Origin: an uncultured Pseudomonadota bacterium
Lineage (GTDB): Bacteria > Pseudomonadota > Alphaproteobacteria > Rs-D84 > CASDRH01
Assembly (NCBI GenBank): GCA_949283075.1
Contig: CASDRH010000005.1
Span: 1-36,812, forward strand
DNA: 36,812 nucleotides
Reading direction: 5' to 3'
Shown here: positions 7,557 to 17,098 of the stretch, in pieces
How positions within the stretch are numbered: the stretch's first letter is position 1
Layout of the letters: the number at the start of each line of letters is the position of its first letter
The notes under the pieces: model-generated
What the model was told of the DNA's origin: nothing
Databases searched by the model: none
Seen by the model: the letters and a program-made list of their open reading frames with translations, nothing else
Made by a program: the position numbers and the translations under genes

Positions 7557-8273
7557 ATGTCAGGACATTCAAAATGGGCAAATATACAACATAGAAAAGG
7601 TAAACAAGATAAAGCTCGTGGTAATTTATTTACAAAAATTGCAAGAGAAATAACAATAGCAGCAAAACTTGGAGATCCTAATCCAGATTATAACCCTCGT
7701 TTAAGATTAGCAGTTACATTAGCAAAGAAAAACTCTATGCCAAATGATAACATAAAAAAAGCAATCGACAGAGCAAGAGGAAATGAAGGAGCAAATTTAG
7801 AAGAAATCAGATACGAAGGATACGCTCCAAACTCAGTTGCAGTAATAGTAGAATGTTTAACAGATAACAGAAATAGAACAGCAACAGAAGTCAGAACAAT
7901 ATTTGGGAAAAATGGAGGATCAATAGGAGCAGAAAACTCAGTTGCATTTAATTTCAACAGATGCGGAATAATAGTATATCCAAAATCAAAAGGAACAGAT
8001 GAAGAAATAATGGAACTTGCAATAAACGCAGGAGCAGATGATATAGAATCAGATGAAGAATACCACACAATAATTACAGCGGTAGATAAACTTCACAGTG
8101 TTGGAAATGAACTAAATGCAAAATTGGGAGACCCAGAAAAAATGGAATTAACATTTATGCCAATAAACACCGTGCAATTAACAGAAGAACAAGGACAAAG
8201 TTTAGAAAGTTTCATAGAAAAAATGGAAGAAAGCGACGATGTCCAAAATGTATATACAAACGCAGAATATTAA
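7557..8273 (+). CDS. yebC: YebC/PmpR family protein
   Basis: The 238-aa protein has the family signature at its start (MSGHSKWANIQHRKGKQD, then LFTKIAREI) and is close to the usual length of about 245 aa. The conserved middle block RYEGYAPNSVAVIVECLTDN and the GGSIGAENSVAFNF segment are present. YebC proteins were long annotated as DNA-binding regulators, and more recent work links them to ribosome function at difficult-to-translate sequences; I cannot distinguish these roles here. The ATG has AGGAG seven bases upstream. A strong terminator follows. It is divergent from ruvA, a neighbour it commonly has in alphaproteobacteria. Confidence 0.95.
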   Translation: MSGHSKWANIQHRKGKQDKARGNLFTKIAREITIAAKLGDPNPDYNPRLRLAVTLAKKNSMPNDNIKKAIDRARGNEGANLEEIRYEGYAPNSVAVIVECLTDNRNRTATEVRTIFGKNGGSIGAENSVAFNFNRCGIIVYPKSKGTDEEIMELAINAGADDIESDEEYHTIITAVDKLHSVGNELNAKLGDPEKMELTFMPINTVQLTEEQGQSLESFIEKMEESDDVQNVYTNAEY

Positions 8274-8280
8274 AAATAAA

Positions 8281-8311
8281 AATCCCCTCCTCATAGAGGG
8301 GATTTTTTCTC
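8281..8311 (+). terminator. Rho-independent terminator of yebC
   Basis: A perfect 9-bp stem AATCCCCTC / GAGGGGATT (8281-8289, 8296-8304) with a 6-nt loop is followed by a T-rich run. It begins 8 bp after the yebC stop. Confidence 0.93.
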
Positions 8312-8409
8312 TCTACAAGTCCAAAACAACATTTCTCCTTTTGCAATGAACTTAACTAAAAGGATATTACTTTCAAAAAAATAATGCAAACAAAAAATAC
8401 ATAAAAATA

Positions 8410-8425
8410 TTTTGTTTAAACAAAA
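8410..8425. repeat. 16-bp perfect palindrome upstream of mltB
   Basis: TTTTGTTTAAACAAAA reads the same on both strands. It lies 20 bp before the mltB start codon, between the yebC terminator and the gene. It could be an operator or a chance result of the AT-rich composition. Confidence 0.4.
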
Positions 8426-8444
8426 ATTATGATAAAATAAATAT

Positions 8445-9725
8445 ATGATGAGAAACAACAAAATACTCAGCATTATTTTATGCTCAATTTTGTTAAGCAA
8501 TAATATTGCTATTAAAAATGCACACTCAAAAGATAACTCAATTACAGAGAAAAAAGAAGAATCCAAAGAATCAAAAAATTTCACAAAATGGTTATTAGAT
8601 TTTAAAGAAAAAGTGTTAAATCATAAAGATTATAATATATCTGATAAAACTCTACAAATTGCATTTGAAAACATAAAATTTAACGAAAAAATTTTAAAAA
8701 GCGATGCAAAACAAGCAGAGTTTGCAGAAACATTTTGGGAGTATATAGAAAAAAGAATAAATGAATACAGAATAAATAAAGGAAAAGAATTATATAAAAA
8801 ATACAAATCATTATTAAGAGATATTCACAAAAAATACGGAGTTCCACCTGAATACATATTATCATTCTGGGGATTAGAAACTGGATACGGAAATTATTTT
8901 GGATCAACAAATATATTTGAAGCATTAGCATTATTAACATTTGAAGGTAGAAGAGCCCAAATGTTTGAAACAGAATTATTAACAGCACTAGAAATTTTAG
9001 AACAAAATAAATTAGAAGCATCTCAAATGAAAGGTTCTTGGGCTGGAGCAATGGGAAATTTCCAATTTATGCCTACAACATTTAAAGCATACAAAATTGA
9101 TGGTGATGGTGATGGAAAAATAGATGTATGGAACAGTATTCCTGATGCAATGCATTCTGCTGCAAACTACCTTCATAAAATTGGTTGGAAGGATGGAAAA
9201 AGATGGGGACGTGAAGTATTCTTACCCAAAAATTTTAATTGGATGCAAGTTGACGATTACGATATAAAAAGGACAACAACAGAATGGAAAAAACAAGGAG
9301 TAATGAAAACTAATGGAAAACCATTAGATGAATCTGATGTAAAAGGATATATAATAGCTCCGCAAGGTAAAGATGGGCCAACTTTTTTGGTATACAATAA
9401 CTTTGACAAAATATTAAATTGGAATTACTCATATAATTATGCTATTGCAGTAGGATTACTAGCAGATGCAATATCAAGAAATACAAATAATACAATAATA
9501 ACAAAAGAAAAAATTAATAATAAAATTCCTATAAAGAATATAATTGAAATACAAAAAGAATTAAAAAGATTAGGATATTACAAATCTGATGATTTCAGAG
9601 GAGTATTAAATATAAAAACAAAATTTGCTATAAAAAGATATCAAAGAGATAATAAAATGCTTCCAGATGGATATCCATTAAAAGAATTATATTTAAAAAT
9701 ATTCAATAAAAGCATTAGCAATTAA
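8445..9725 (+). CDS. mltB: Lytic murein transglycosylase, MltB family, with peptidoglycan-binding domain
   Basis: The enzyme cleaves the MurNAc-GlcNAc bond of peptidoglycan, forming 1,6-anhydro ends. The 426-aa protein has a signal peptide (hydrophobic residues about 6-23, likely cut after NAHS, residue 28) without a lipobox, so it should be soluble in the periplasm. The SLT_2 domain covers about 50-355, with catalytic Glu145 in FWGLETGYG, the GAMGNFQFMPTTF substrate-cleft motif and an EF-hand-like loop (DGDGDGKIDVWN) as in Slt35. A peptidoglycan-binding_1 domain (IQKELKRLGYYKSDDFRG) ends the protein. No clear Shine-Dalgarno precedes the ATG pair at 8445/8448. Its last 33 bp overlap the convergent surA-like gene. 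Confidence 0.93.
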   Translation: MMRNNKILSIILCSILLSNNIAIKNAHSKDNSITEKKEESKESKNFTKWLLDFKEKVLNHKDYNISDKTLQIAFENIKFNEKILKSDAKQAEFAETFWEYIEKRINEYRINKGKELYKKYKSLLRDIHKKYGVPPEYILSFWGLETGYGNYFGSTNIFEALALLTFEGRRAQMFETELLTALEILEQNKLEASQMKGSWAGAMGNFQFMPTTFKAYKIDGDGDGKIDVWNSIPDAMHSAANYLHKIGWKDGKRWGREVFLPKNFNWMQVDDYDIKRTTTEWKKQGVMKTNGKPLDESDVKGYIIAPQGKDGPTFLVYNNFDKILNWNYSYNYAIAVGLLADAISRNTNNTIITKEKINNKIPIKNIIEIQKELKRLGYYKSDDFRGVLNIKTKFAIKRYQRDNKMLPDGYPLKELYLKIFNKSISN

Positions 9726-10631
9726 TTTATTCAAATATTTTTCAGCCATTGCTTCAATCTTTTGATTTGAAACAGAATCATTTATATTATTTTTTAAAGT
9801 ATCATCATCAAGCAATTTATCAGCAACTTTATCATCAATTTTTTTATCACAAATCATATAAATATAATAAGATGAATCAATATTTTTTAAAGGAGTTGAT
9901 GGAACACGAACTTCTAAATCTTTAATATGCAATCCAACAGTCTGAGATAAATCTTGTAATTTTAAATCACCTAAATTACCAGAACCAACACCGCCATCTT
10001 TTGCAGCAATACTATCAAAATCCTTACAATTATTAACATTATCAGATTTTAATTTTTTATAAACCTCATCAGCCTTATCTTTGCTATCAAAAACGATTTG
10101 AGATATATTCATATTAGAAAACATAAAATCAACATAAGTTTTATATTTTTTAAATTCTTCATCAATTTCAACATCAGAAACAGAAGCAACAGGTGCAAAA
10201 TACATAACAGAAAATTTTGACCAAATAACCTGAGCAACAAACTGCTGATGACAAATAAGTTTATTAGAACCACAAACATCATTTATAACTTTTTTAATAG
10301 TACCAGCAGGCAATTTAGTATTCTTCTCCATAAACTCCATAGCCTTATCAACATCGGACGGAGCAAATGTCATATTATATTTTTTACCTTCTGCAATTTG
10401 AACTTTTTCACGGATTAAAACATCTAAAATATCTTTTTTTAAAGATTTATAATCATCTGGAACACTTTTACCACCAGCTTTTGCCAAAGCTTTTAATAAA
10501 TCAACTCGTGTCTGTAAATCAAAACTAGTAATCGGTTCACCATTAACAGAAGCAACTAAATCAACATTAGCTGCATTCAAATCAGTAAAATAAACAAAAA
10601 TAAATAAATAAATAATTAAAAATCTAAACAT
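9693..10631 (-). CDS. surA: SurA-like periplasmic peptidyl-prolyl isomerase/chaperone
   Basis: SurA-type proteins escort outer-membrane proteins through the periplasm; LptD is a classic client. The 312-aa protein has a signal peptide (about residues 1-20, cut near DLNA). An N-terminal SurA-like region follows (VDLVASVNGEPITSFDLQTRVDLL and DVLIREKVQIAEGKKY). One parvulin (PpiC) domain at about 165-260 contains NISQIVF, KDFDSIAAKDGGVGSGNLGDLKLQDL and the late YYIYMICDKK. E. coli SurA is 428 aa with two parvulin domains, so this is a one-domain form, as is common in alphaproteobacteria. It lies 5 bp downstream of lptD in the same operon. Confidence 0.88.
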   Translation of the reverse strand: MFRFLIIYLFIFVYFTDLNAANVDLVASVNGEPITSFDLQTRVDLLKALAKAGGKSVPDDYKSLKKDILDVLIREKVQIAEGKKYNMTFAPSDVDKAMEFMEKNTKLPAGTIKKVINDVCGSNKLICHQQFVAQVIWSKFSVMYFAPVASVSDVEIDEEFKKYKTYVDFMFSNMNISQIVFDSKDKADEVYKKLKSDNVNNCKDFDSIAAKDGGVGSGNLGDLKLQDLSQTVGLHIKDLEVRVPSTPLKNIDSSYYIYMICDKKIDDKVADKLLDDDTLKNNINDSVSNQKIEAMAEKYLNKLIANAFIEYF

Positions 10632-10636
10632 AACTA

Positions 10637-13009
10637 TTAATATTCCAAACCAATTTGTTGTCTATTTGTTAAACTACCACCGCTTTTTGTACTAAAAGTA
10701 CCTAAGTTTTTAAAAGCAAATGTAAATAAGAATATTGTATCACCCTTATAATCTCTATCATACGAATATTTCTTTTCCATTTCAATAGCAAAAGCAAAAC
10801 AATCATTTTGATATCTAGCACCTAGTCCATAACTAACAGCTCTTTTATCATAAATATTATAACGAGCATTAGCATAAGTTGCCCAATATCTATTCAAATT
10901 AACTCTAATACCAGAAAATATTTCTTCTCTATCATATATTTTACCAGAACCATCATCAACATCACGCAAAAAGACATAATCTGTAAATAACCTTACATTA
11001 TAAATCCAAGTTGAAATAGAAAATTCATTTTTATTAAATTGAGATAAATCATTACTTATTCTAAACCTATAATGTAAATCCAAATATTTATTTCTTATAT
11101 AAGAAAACCTACCAACTATATCAGAAATACCATTTTTATAATTTAAACCACTATAATCAGGATAATCATTATTATCAGAATAACTTAAAGATTGTCCTAA
11201 CATAAAAGAAATATTATCATCAGCACGAACTGTATACCAATTGAAACCATAATTAATTCTATTACCAACATCAACCATATCATAACCAGAGTTTCTATTT
11301 AAAGAAAACAAGTTTTTATCATCTAATTCAATATCAATAGAATCTCTATTTTCAATCTTCAAATTTCTCTCAATATCAGGAGATAAAACAACCTGAACAA
11401 TAGGTTCTAAAACTTCTGTTCCTAAAAAACCATTTCTATACATTGGATATTTCGCTAAAACACTAGCTTCTGCATATCCTCTAAAAATATCATCCTTTAA
11501 AAAAGAACCATTATTAGGATAATTCGGATCTAAAAAAACAAGAGAATTATCAACATTATAATAATCACCTCTTGCATATAAAGCAGTTTCTAACACAACA
11601 CCATTATTTAAAAAATGATTATTCTGCCTTAAAATAGAAGCAGAAAGACGAGTATTACGATAATTCCTATCTTGCCACATATTATTTTTATGAAGACTTA
11701 CAGTATTAAAATTCATTTCCCAGAAACCACCAAATGAATCTCCATCTGTTCTTCCAACATAATTAATAGAAGGATAAACATCAACAATATCAAAAGAAGT
11801 AGTATCGCTACGCAAATCTTGATATAAAATACCAGAAACTTCTAATCTGCTTCTTTCCCAGAAGCCTTCTAATAAAAGATTTGAAGTCAACCAAGGTTCA
11901 TTAGATAAATCATACCTTCTTAAATAAGTATCATCAGACACTCTTCTAATATTCAAAGCACCACGAAAAATTTCATTAAATATAAAATAACTTTGATAAT
12001 TAACATACCAAGACCTATCCATATCTTTTTCGGTATTAAAAATATCATTAACACTTCCATCAAAAGAAACTCTTAAATTTTTAAAATTTTGCTTATATTC
12101 GCCAATTAAAACACTACCATTTTTAGTATTCAACATAGGCGTTAATTTTAAATAAGAATAATCATTCAAATAAATATAAAAAGGTATACTTAAAGACGTT
12201 CCCGTATAAACAGAAGTACTAATTGTTGGAAATAAAAAACCAGTTCTATGAGTAATTGAAGGGTCAGGATGCAACATATAAGGAATATAAAAAACAGGGA
12301 CTCCCCATAAATAAACAAAAGCATTAGTATAACTCATAGTCTTATCATCTAAATCATGACTAATAGTTGAAGCTTTAATTTCCCAAGTTGGATGCTCTTT
12401 CTTTAAAGCGACATCATCATTTAAAGATAATTGTTTCACATCATCAGACTCGGAGCAGTCTTTATATTCATTTTCCCCTTCAAAAACCAACCTAACAGGA
12501 CAAGCAGTATAAGAAGCCCCTTTTAACGAATGAACATTATCAATTCTTCTTTCCAAACTATCAGCTTCAGCAACAGAACCATCAACTAATTCAACTTTTG
12601 TATGTCCAGCTTGAATTTGTTTAAAATCAGAAGACATAACAACATTTTCAGTTTTCAATATGTTATCATCTCTTTTAAGAACGACATCTCCATTAATCAT
12701 TAACAACTGTTCTTTAGTATTATAAATTAAATTATCAGAATCAAAAGCAGTCCTTCCATCAGGAGAAACAGAATGAACCCCTCCAACAGTAGTTATAATA
12801 CCAGTCTTCATATCATACAAAACAGAATTAGTTTCAAAAATAGTATTATCAAAATCATTATCAATATTTAATGAAAAGTTTTTAAAACCTTCATTTGAAA
12901 ATGTAATACGTTGAAACTGAGCATAAGAATCTTTTACAGATAAAATACAAAAAATTGCAAAAGCTTGCAAAATAAGAAAATGTAATAAAGCATTTATTTT
13001 ATATTTCAT
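10637..13009 (-). CDS. lptD: LPS-assembly outer membrane protein LptD
   Basis: LptD with LptE places lipopolysaccharide in the outer leaflet of the outer membrane. The 790-aa protein has a signal peptide (cut near DSYA, residue 30). An OstA/LptA-like jellyroll domain covers about 55-190 (TGIITTVGGVHSVSPDGRT, LMINGDVVLKRDDN). The large beta-barrel domain covers about 210-790, beginning at WEIKASTISHD and VFYIPYMLHPDPSITHRTGFLFP. Cys170 and Cys185 in the N-terminal half and Cys737 near the end could form the inter-domain disulphide needed for function in E. coli, although the pattern differs. An AAGGAAG about 10 nt before the ATG lies inside the end of lptF. Its presence implies an LPS-bearing outer membrane. 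Confidence 0.97.
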   Translation of the reverse strand: MKYKINALLHFLILQAFAIFCILSVKDSYAQFQRITFSNEGFKNFSLNIDNDFDNTIFETNSVLYDMKTGIITTVGGVHSVSPDGRTAFDSDNLIYNTKEQLLMINGDVVLKRDDNILKTENVVMSSDFKQIQAGHTKVELVDGSVAEADSLERRIDNVHSLKGASYTACPVRLVFEGENEYKDCSESDDVKQLSLNDDVALKKEHPTWEIKASTISHDLDDKTMSYTNAFVYLWGVPVFYIPYMLHPDPSITHRTGFLFPTISTSVYTGTSLSIPFYIYLNDYSYLKLTPMLNTKNGSVLIGEYKQNFKNLRVSFDGSVNDIFNTEKDMDRSWYVNYQSYFIFNEIFRGALNIRRVSDDTYLRRYDLSNEPWLTSNLLLEGFWERSRLEVSGILYQDLRSDTTSFDIVDVYPSINYVGRTDGDSFGGFWEMNFNTVSLHKNNMWQDRNYRNTRLSASILRQNNHFLNNGVVLETALYARGDYYNVDNSLVFLDPNYPNNGSFLKDDIFRGYAEASVLAKYPMYRNGFLGTEVLEPIVQVVLSPDIERNLKIENRDSIDIELDDKNLFSLNRNSGYDMVDVGNRINYGFNWYTVRADDNISFMLGQSLSYSDNNDYPDYSGLNYKNGISDIVGRFSYIRNKYLDLHYRFRISNDLSQFNKNEFSISTWIYNVRLFTDYVFLRDVDDGSGKIYDREEIFSGIRVNLNRYWATYANARYNIYDKRAVSYGLGARYQNDCFAFAIEMEKKYSYDRDYKGDTIFLFTFAFKNLGTFSTKSGGSLTNRQQIGLEY

Positions 13010-13014
13010 AAAAA

Positions 13015-14187
13015 TTACACTTCCTTAATTTTAACTTTTCGTCCATTTCTTTTAACTTTCCAAATAGCAAACTTATCAGAAAGTAAAATATAAAACTCAA
13101 TACATATAATAACAAAAGTAATAATATAAACCAAAGGCCATAAATTATAAGCTTTAACCAAAAACTGCAAAAACAATATATAAAATGTTTGAATAAGGCC
13201 CATAAAAAATATAACCCAAATTAAAGCAAAATTTTTATTTCTATTAAACTTTGCACGCAATAAACCAATTAAAGCAAGCAAGCCAAATATTATATTGTAA
13301 AGAGGAGTAATTATACGCTTATGCCCCTCCATTCTATATAAATCAAAAGATGAATCAGTTTTAGCATATCCAAGCTTTCTAGCATTAAATAACTGATGAA
13401 CAAATAATTCATTAGGCTTATAAGATGAACGACTACTTTCTTTTAAAATACCCATATCAACAGAGTAAGTTTCAAAATTTCCAAAAGCATAATTATTATC
13501 TCTTTTTTCCTGCAAAGTACCATTTGCTAAAACAATTTTCATACCATTTTCGCTATCAGAAATTTTGCCTTGTTGAGCAAGAACAGTCCTAGGTCTATCA
13601 GGTCTGCGACTATCATGAATAAAAACCTCAAACAACCCTTCTTTTTTAGCTTCTTTAACATATAAAGTAACACCTTTTGTAATTTCTGTAAATTCCCCTT
13701 CTTTTATAAGCATAGCAACAACAGAATTAGTAATATTAAATTTATAATCCCTAAACTTTAAAGAAAAAGATGGAGACAAATAAAAAGTAATAAAATAAGT
13801 AAACAAAGTAATTATAGCAATAAATATAAAAGCAGGTTTAGATAAAAATTTAATATTCATACCGGTTGCTTGCATAGCAATTAATTCTCTATCCGAAGCA
13901 AGTCTATTGTAAACAAACAAAACAACAGCAAATAAAGTAATAGGCAATATAACCATCAATATATTTGGTAATAACAAAGTAGTAAAATGCAAAAAAGAAA
14001 ATATAGAAATACGACTTGTAACCATAAAAGATATAAGTCTTAAAACTTGGGTCAACCAAGCAATTCCTGTCAAAACAAAAAGCATAGAAAACAATGTAAT
14101 AAACAAATTTCGTAAAATATATCTGTTAATTACATTTTTTTCTAATTTTGTACTAATACTACGTTTTTTTCGTTTAGCAACTTTCAT
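13015..14187 (-). CDS. lptF: LPS export permease LptF (YjgP/YjgQ family)
   Basis: LptF is an inner-membrane subunit of the LptB2FG transporter that extracts LPS and pushes it towards LptD. The 390-aa protein has a basic cytoplasmic N-terminus, then NRYILRNLFITLF and LTQVLRLISFMVTS, which are the LptF-type start. Three N-terminal transmembrane helices lie in about 25-135. A periplasmic beta-jellyroll (about 140-275) and three C-terminal helices (about 290-375) follow. The ATG is separated by one base from the pepF stop, and lptD begins 5 bp after its own stop. LptG, usually next to LptF, is not in the window. The F rather than G assignment rests on the N-terminal sequence. Confidence 0.9.
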   Translation of the reverse strand: MKVAKRKKRSISTKLEKNVINRYILRNLFITLFSMLFVLTGIAWLTQVLRLISFMVTSRISIFSFLHFTTLLLPNILMVILPITLFAVVLFVYNRLASDRELIAMQATGMNIKFLSKPAFIFIAIITLFTYFITFYLSPSFSLKFRDYKFNITNSVVAMLIKEGEFTEITKGVTLYVKEAKKEGLFEVFIHDSRRPDRPRTVLAQQGKISDSENGMKIVLANGTLQEKRDNNYAFGNFETYSVDMGILKESSRSSYKPNELFVHQLFNARKLGYAKTDSSFDLYRMEGHKRIITPLYNIIFGLLALIGLLRAKFNRNKNFALIWVIFFMGLIQTFYILFLQFLVKAYNLWPLVYIITFVIICIEFYILLSDKFAIWKVKRNGRKVKIKEV

Positions 14188-14188
14188 A

Positions 14189-16060
14189 CTATAACTTCAA
14201 TTTATCAATTAAACATTCAATTTCATTAAGCCATTTTTTAATAGATACATTAATACCATTATTCCAGAAATCAGTATCATTTGGATTTAAACCAAAAGGT
14301 TTCATCAACTCAACTGCATTTCTAGTACTACCAGATTTTAACATATCAATATATAATTTTTCAAACTCATCTTTTGAAAACCTATCACGAACAGCAAACA
14401 AGCTTTGAGTAAACAACTCCCCAAAAGCATAAGCATAAACATAATAAGGTCTCATAAAATGGCTAACATAGCTCCATAAAGAATCAATATTTTCATATTT
14501 AAATACCTCTCCATCTTTACCATAAAATTTAACAGTATTATTTATCCAAGCAGAATTAAAATCATCAACTGTTAATTTACCATTTCTACGTTTAGCGTGA
14601 ATATCTTGTTCAAAGAAAGAAAAACTAATCTGCCTTACAACAGTATTAATCCAATCAGAACACTTATTCATCAATAAAGATAATTTATCTTTATCAGAAG
14701 AAGTATTATTCAACATATATTCAAAAGTAACCATTTCATTAAAAATACTTGCAGTTTCCGCATAAGCCATAGGAGCATGCTGCATTAAAGCCCCCTGCTC
14801 TTTACCAGCTAATAATCCGTGTACAGCATGTCCTAACTCATGAGCTAATGTCATAACATCACGACTTTTATTCATATAGCTTAATAAAACATAAGAATCT
14901 GGTTTATTATCAGGAACAACAAGACTACAATTAAAAGCTCCTGTCATTTTTCCATCATATACAGCAGAATCAATTTTATTATTCGCAACCATTTCATCAA
15001 TAAATTGCAACATAACATTAGAAAAAGAACCCGTTGCTTTACGAACGATATTCAAAGCTTCATCATAAGGAATATCTTTATCACAATCAAAAGGCAAAGG
15101 AGCATTTCTATCAGACCAAAGTAATAAATCCTTCCCAATAAGTTTAGCAACAATTTTATAATATCTTTTTGCTTGTTCAGCCCCACTAATCAAAACAGAA
15201 TTATGCAAAGCATCAACAGTTTCACGGTCAACCATATTTGATAAGTTTCTTGATTCCATAGAGTAAGTAAATCCTCTATCATCATCTTCAACAATTTTCT
15301 TACCGATTAAAGCATTCAAAGCTCTTGCTCGCATATTAGCATAAGAAAAACCACCAACATCTTTGCTAGGATTTTTTAAAGTATCATTTAAAATAAACAT
15401 AGCTTTCTTTCTAACAGAACTACTTTTAGAAGAAGATAAAATATGCAAAATCTGATGAAATGAAATTTTCAAATTTTTACCAAAGCCAAATAATTTTTTC
15501 AACTTACCAAACAAAGATAACTCAGGATTGTCAAATTTTAAAACAGTATCATATTCATCCATTAACTCATCAAGAATACCAGGACCAAAAGCAGATCTTT
15601 TAGCCAAAGCAATTGAAATATCCTCTGGCAAATAATATTTAGCATCTTTTCTTATCTGATCCAAATAACTTTTATGTTTTCTTAATATTTCCGAATTATC
15701 CAATTGTCTTTGATAATCCTCATCAGGCATTTTACCAAGTTCAATAACAAAATACTCAGAACAAGAAGATGTTTCTTTTAAAATCTGTTCACTAAGCCTA
15801 CTTTCAATAACCCTAACCTTTTCATTACTTGCATCAGTAGACAGAATTAAAAATAAATAAGTAAACACCTTATCTTGTAATTCTGATATCTTAATATCAA
15901 GCTTTAACACCTCCTCCAAAGCATCATTAAGTCTACCTTTAAATTTTTTAAATTCCTTTGATAATTCAATAATTTGATTAACATCTTTTTGCAACTGCTC
16001 ATCATCAACAGAAGAATAAAAACAACTCAAATCCCAGCGGTTTTTCAAACTTAAATTCAT
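14189..16060 (-). CDS. pepF: M3 family zinc oligoendopeptidase (PepF type)
   Basis: This is a cytoplasmic thimet-type oligopeptidase. The 623-aa protein carries the zinc motif HELGH at 407-411 (TLAHELGHAVHG), with Glu435 as the probable third ligand (AYAETASIFNE). It has the PepF/M3B N-terminal helical domain (residues ~1-190) and no signal peptide. AAGG lies eight bases before the ATG. It is the first gene of the leftward pepF-lptF-lptD-surA set, with only one base before lptF, so it shares an operon with LPS export genes. A functional reason is not evident from the sequence. Confidence 0.94.
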   Translation of the reverse strand: MNLSLKNRWDLSCFYSSVDDEQLQKDVNQIIELSKEFKKFKGRLNDALEEVLKLDIKISELQDKVFTYLFLILSTDASNEKVRVIESRLSEQILKETSSCSEYFVIELGKMPDEDYQRQLDNSEILRKHKSYLDQIRKDAKYYLPEDISIALAKRSAFGPGILDELMDEYDTVLKFDNPELSLFGKLKKLFGFGKNLKISFHQILHILSSSKSSSVRKKAMFILNDTLKNPSKDVGGFSYANMRARALNALIGKKIVEDDDRGFTYSMESRNLSNMVDRETVDALHNSVLISGAEQAKRYYKIVAKLIGKDLLLWSDRNAPLPFDCDKDIPYDEALNIVRKATGSFSNVMLQFIDEMVANNKIDSAVYDGKMTGAFNCSLVVPDNKPDSYVLLSYMNKSRDVMTLAHELGHAVHGLLAGKEQGALMQHAPMAYAETASIFNEMVTFEYMLNNTSSDKDKLSLLMNKCSDWINTVVRQISFSFFEQDIHAKRRNGKLTVDDFNSAWINNTVKFYGKDGEVFKYENIDSLWSYVSHFMRPYYVYAYAFGELFTQSLFAVRDRFSKDEFEKLYIDMLKSGSTRNAVELMKPFGLNPNDTDFWNNGINVSIKKWLNEIECLIDKLKL

Positions 16061-16180
16061 AAAACACCCTTCATATCAAAATTAAAAATTAAAAACTAAT
16101 AAACTAACAGCATTTTAAATAATTATGACAATATTACAAATAAAAAAATAGCATTTTTTTATTTACAAAGCCTAATAATT

Positions 16181-16209
16181 TTGCTTTTCTATTACCAATA
16201 ATACATAAT
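16181..16209 (+). promoter_or_regulatory. Candidate promoter of olsB-olsA
   Basis: TTGCTT (16181-16186) and CATAAT (16204-16209) are 17 bp apart on the plus strand. The predicted start near 16216 leaves a leader of about 37 nt that includes AAGGAAGG before the olsB ATG. Confidence 0.5.
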
Positions 16210-16252
16210 AAAGTACTATTATAAAGATAAAAAGGAAGGTTTAAAACTAAAT

Positions 16253-17098
16253 ATGGTAGCATTTAACAACGATTATATAGAGCCATTAATAGTAAATAAT
16301 CTAGAAATAAGATTAGCAAAAAATGAAAAAGAAGTATTAGCTTGTCAAAAGTTAAGATATGAACACTTCATAAAAGAATACATAGAAGAAGGTTCAAAAG
16401 GAGACAACAACAACGGAGTAAATCCAACAGATTCAGAATCAGCAAGATTAGGAATAGACAAAGACCAATTTGATGATTATTGTGCTCATTTAATAATAAT
16501 CGATAAGAATTTAGGAGAAGACCCAGAAAAAAACATTATTGCTACATATAGGTTGATGAGAAAAGAACAAGCAAAAATGATTGGTCGTTTTTATTCAGAA
16601 ACAGAATTTAATATAGATAAAATAAAAGATATGGACTGCGAAATCTTAGAATTAGGAAGAGCAACAGTTCACAGAGATTACAGAAACAATATAACATTAA
16701 AGCTATTATGGGAAGGAATTGCAGAATTCGTATATACATATAATATAAAATATATGTTTGGGACAGCATCTTTTCACGGAGTAAATGAAAAAGAATATTC
16801 AGAAGAATTAGCATTTATATATCATTATTGCAAAATGCCAAAAGATTTAATGGTATACGCACTTACAGAAGATGCAAGAAAAATGGATTTAATAGATAAA
16901 GATAAATTAGATACTAAAAAAACACTATTAAAATTACCAACAGTTATAAAAGGATATTTAAGAACAGGTGGTTGCACATTTGCAGATACAGCATTCATAG
17001 ACTTTCCTTTTGGCTGTATTGATGTATTTGTATTTTTCGATACATCAAAGGTAAATGATAAATACTTAAAACTATTTTCAAAATTGGATAAATCATAA
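16253..17098 (+). CDS. olsB: L-ornithine N-acyltransferase (OlsB-type GNAT)
   Basis: OlsB adds a 3-hydroxy fatty acid from acyl-ACP to the alpha-amino group of ornithine, giving lyso-ornithine lipid, a phosphate-free membrane lipid. The 281-aa protein has the OlsB/hemolysin-like GNAT signatures: RLAKNEKEVLACQKLRYEHF at the start, YCAHLIIIDKN, IATYRLMRKEQA, EILELGRATVHRDYR and the late GYLRTGGCTFADTAFIDFPFGCIDVFV, normally 'GA…D..F...DV'. Its stop overlaps the olsA start (TAATG), so the two acyltransferases are translationally coupled, which strongly supports the pathway call. The Shine-Dalgarno AAGGAAGG is rather far (about 13 nt) from the ATG. Confidence 0.85.
   Translation: MVAFNNDYIEPLIVNNLEIRLAKNEKEVLACQKLRYEHFIKEYIEEGSKGDNNNGVNPTDSESARLGIDKDQFDDYCAHLIIIDKNLGEDPEKNIIATYRLMRKEQAKMIGRFYSETEFNIDKIKDMDCEILELGRATVHRDYRNNITLKLLWEGIAEFVYTYNIKYMFGTASFHGVNEKEYSEELAFIYHYCKMPKDLMVYALTEDARKMDLIDKDKLDTKKTLLKLPTVIKGYLRTGGCTFADTAFIDFPFGCIDVFVFFDTSKVNDKYLKLFSKLDKS

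Noticed and set aside
7444-7653. 69-aa frame overlapping the yebC start
   Set aside because: It overlaps the well-supported yebC start in another frame and has no ribosome site; the composition looks non-coding.
7688-8068. 126-aa frame opposite yebC
   Set aside because: Antisense shadow of a conserved gene.
9693-9725. Frameshift or fusion where mltB and the surA-like gene overlap by 33 bp
   Set aside because: Both genes have family-consistent C-termini and converge; a short tail overlap is ordinary in this compact genome.
16187-16252. Possible T-box or riboswitch leader before olsB
   Set aside because: Only a ~37-nt leader follows the best promoter, and no stem-loop or conserved motif can be seen.
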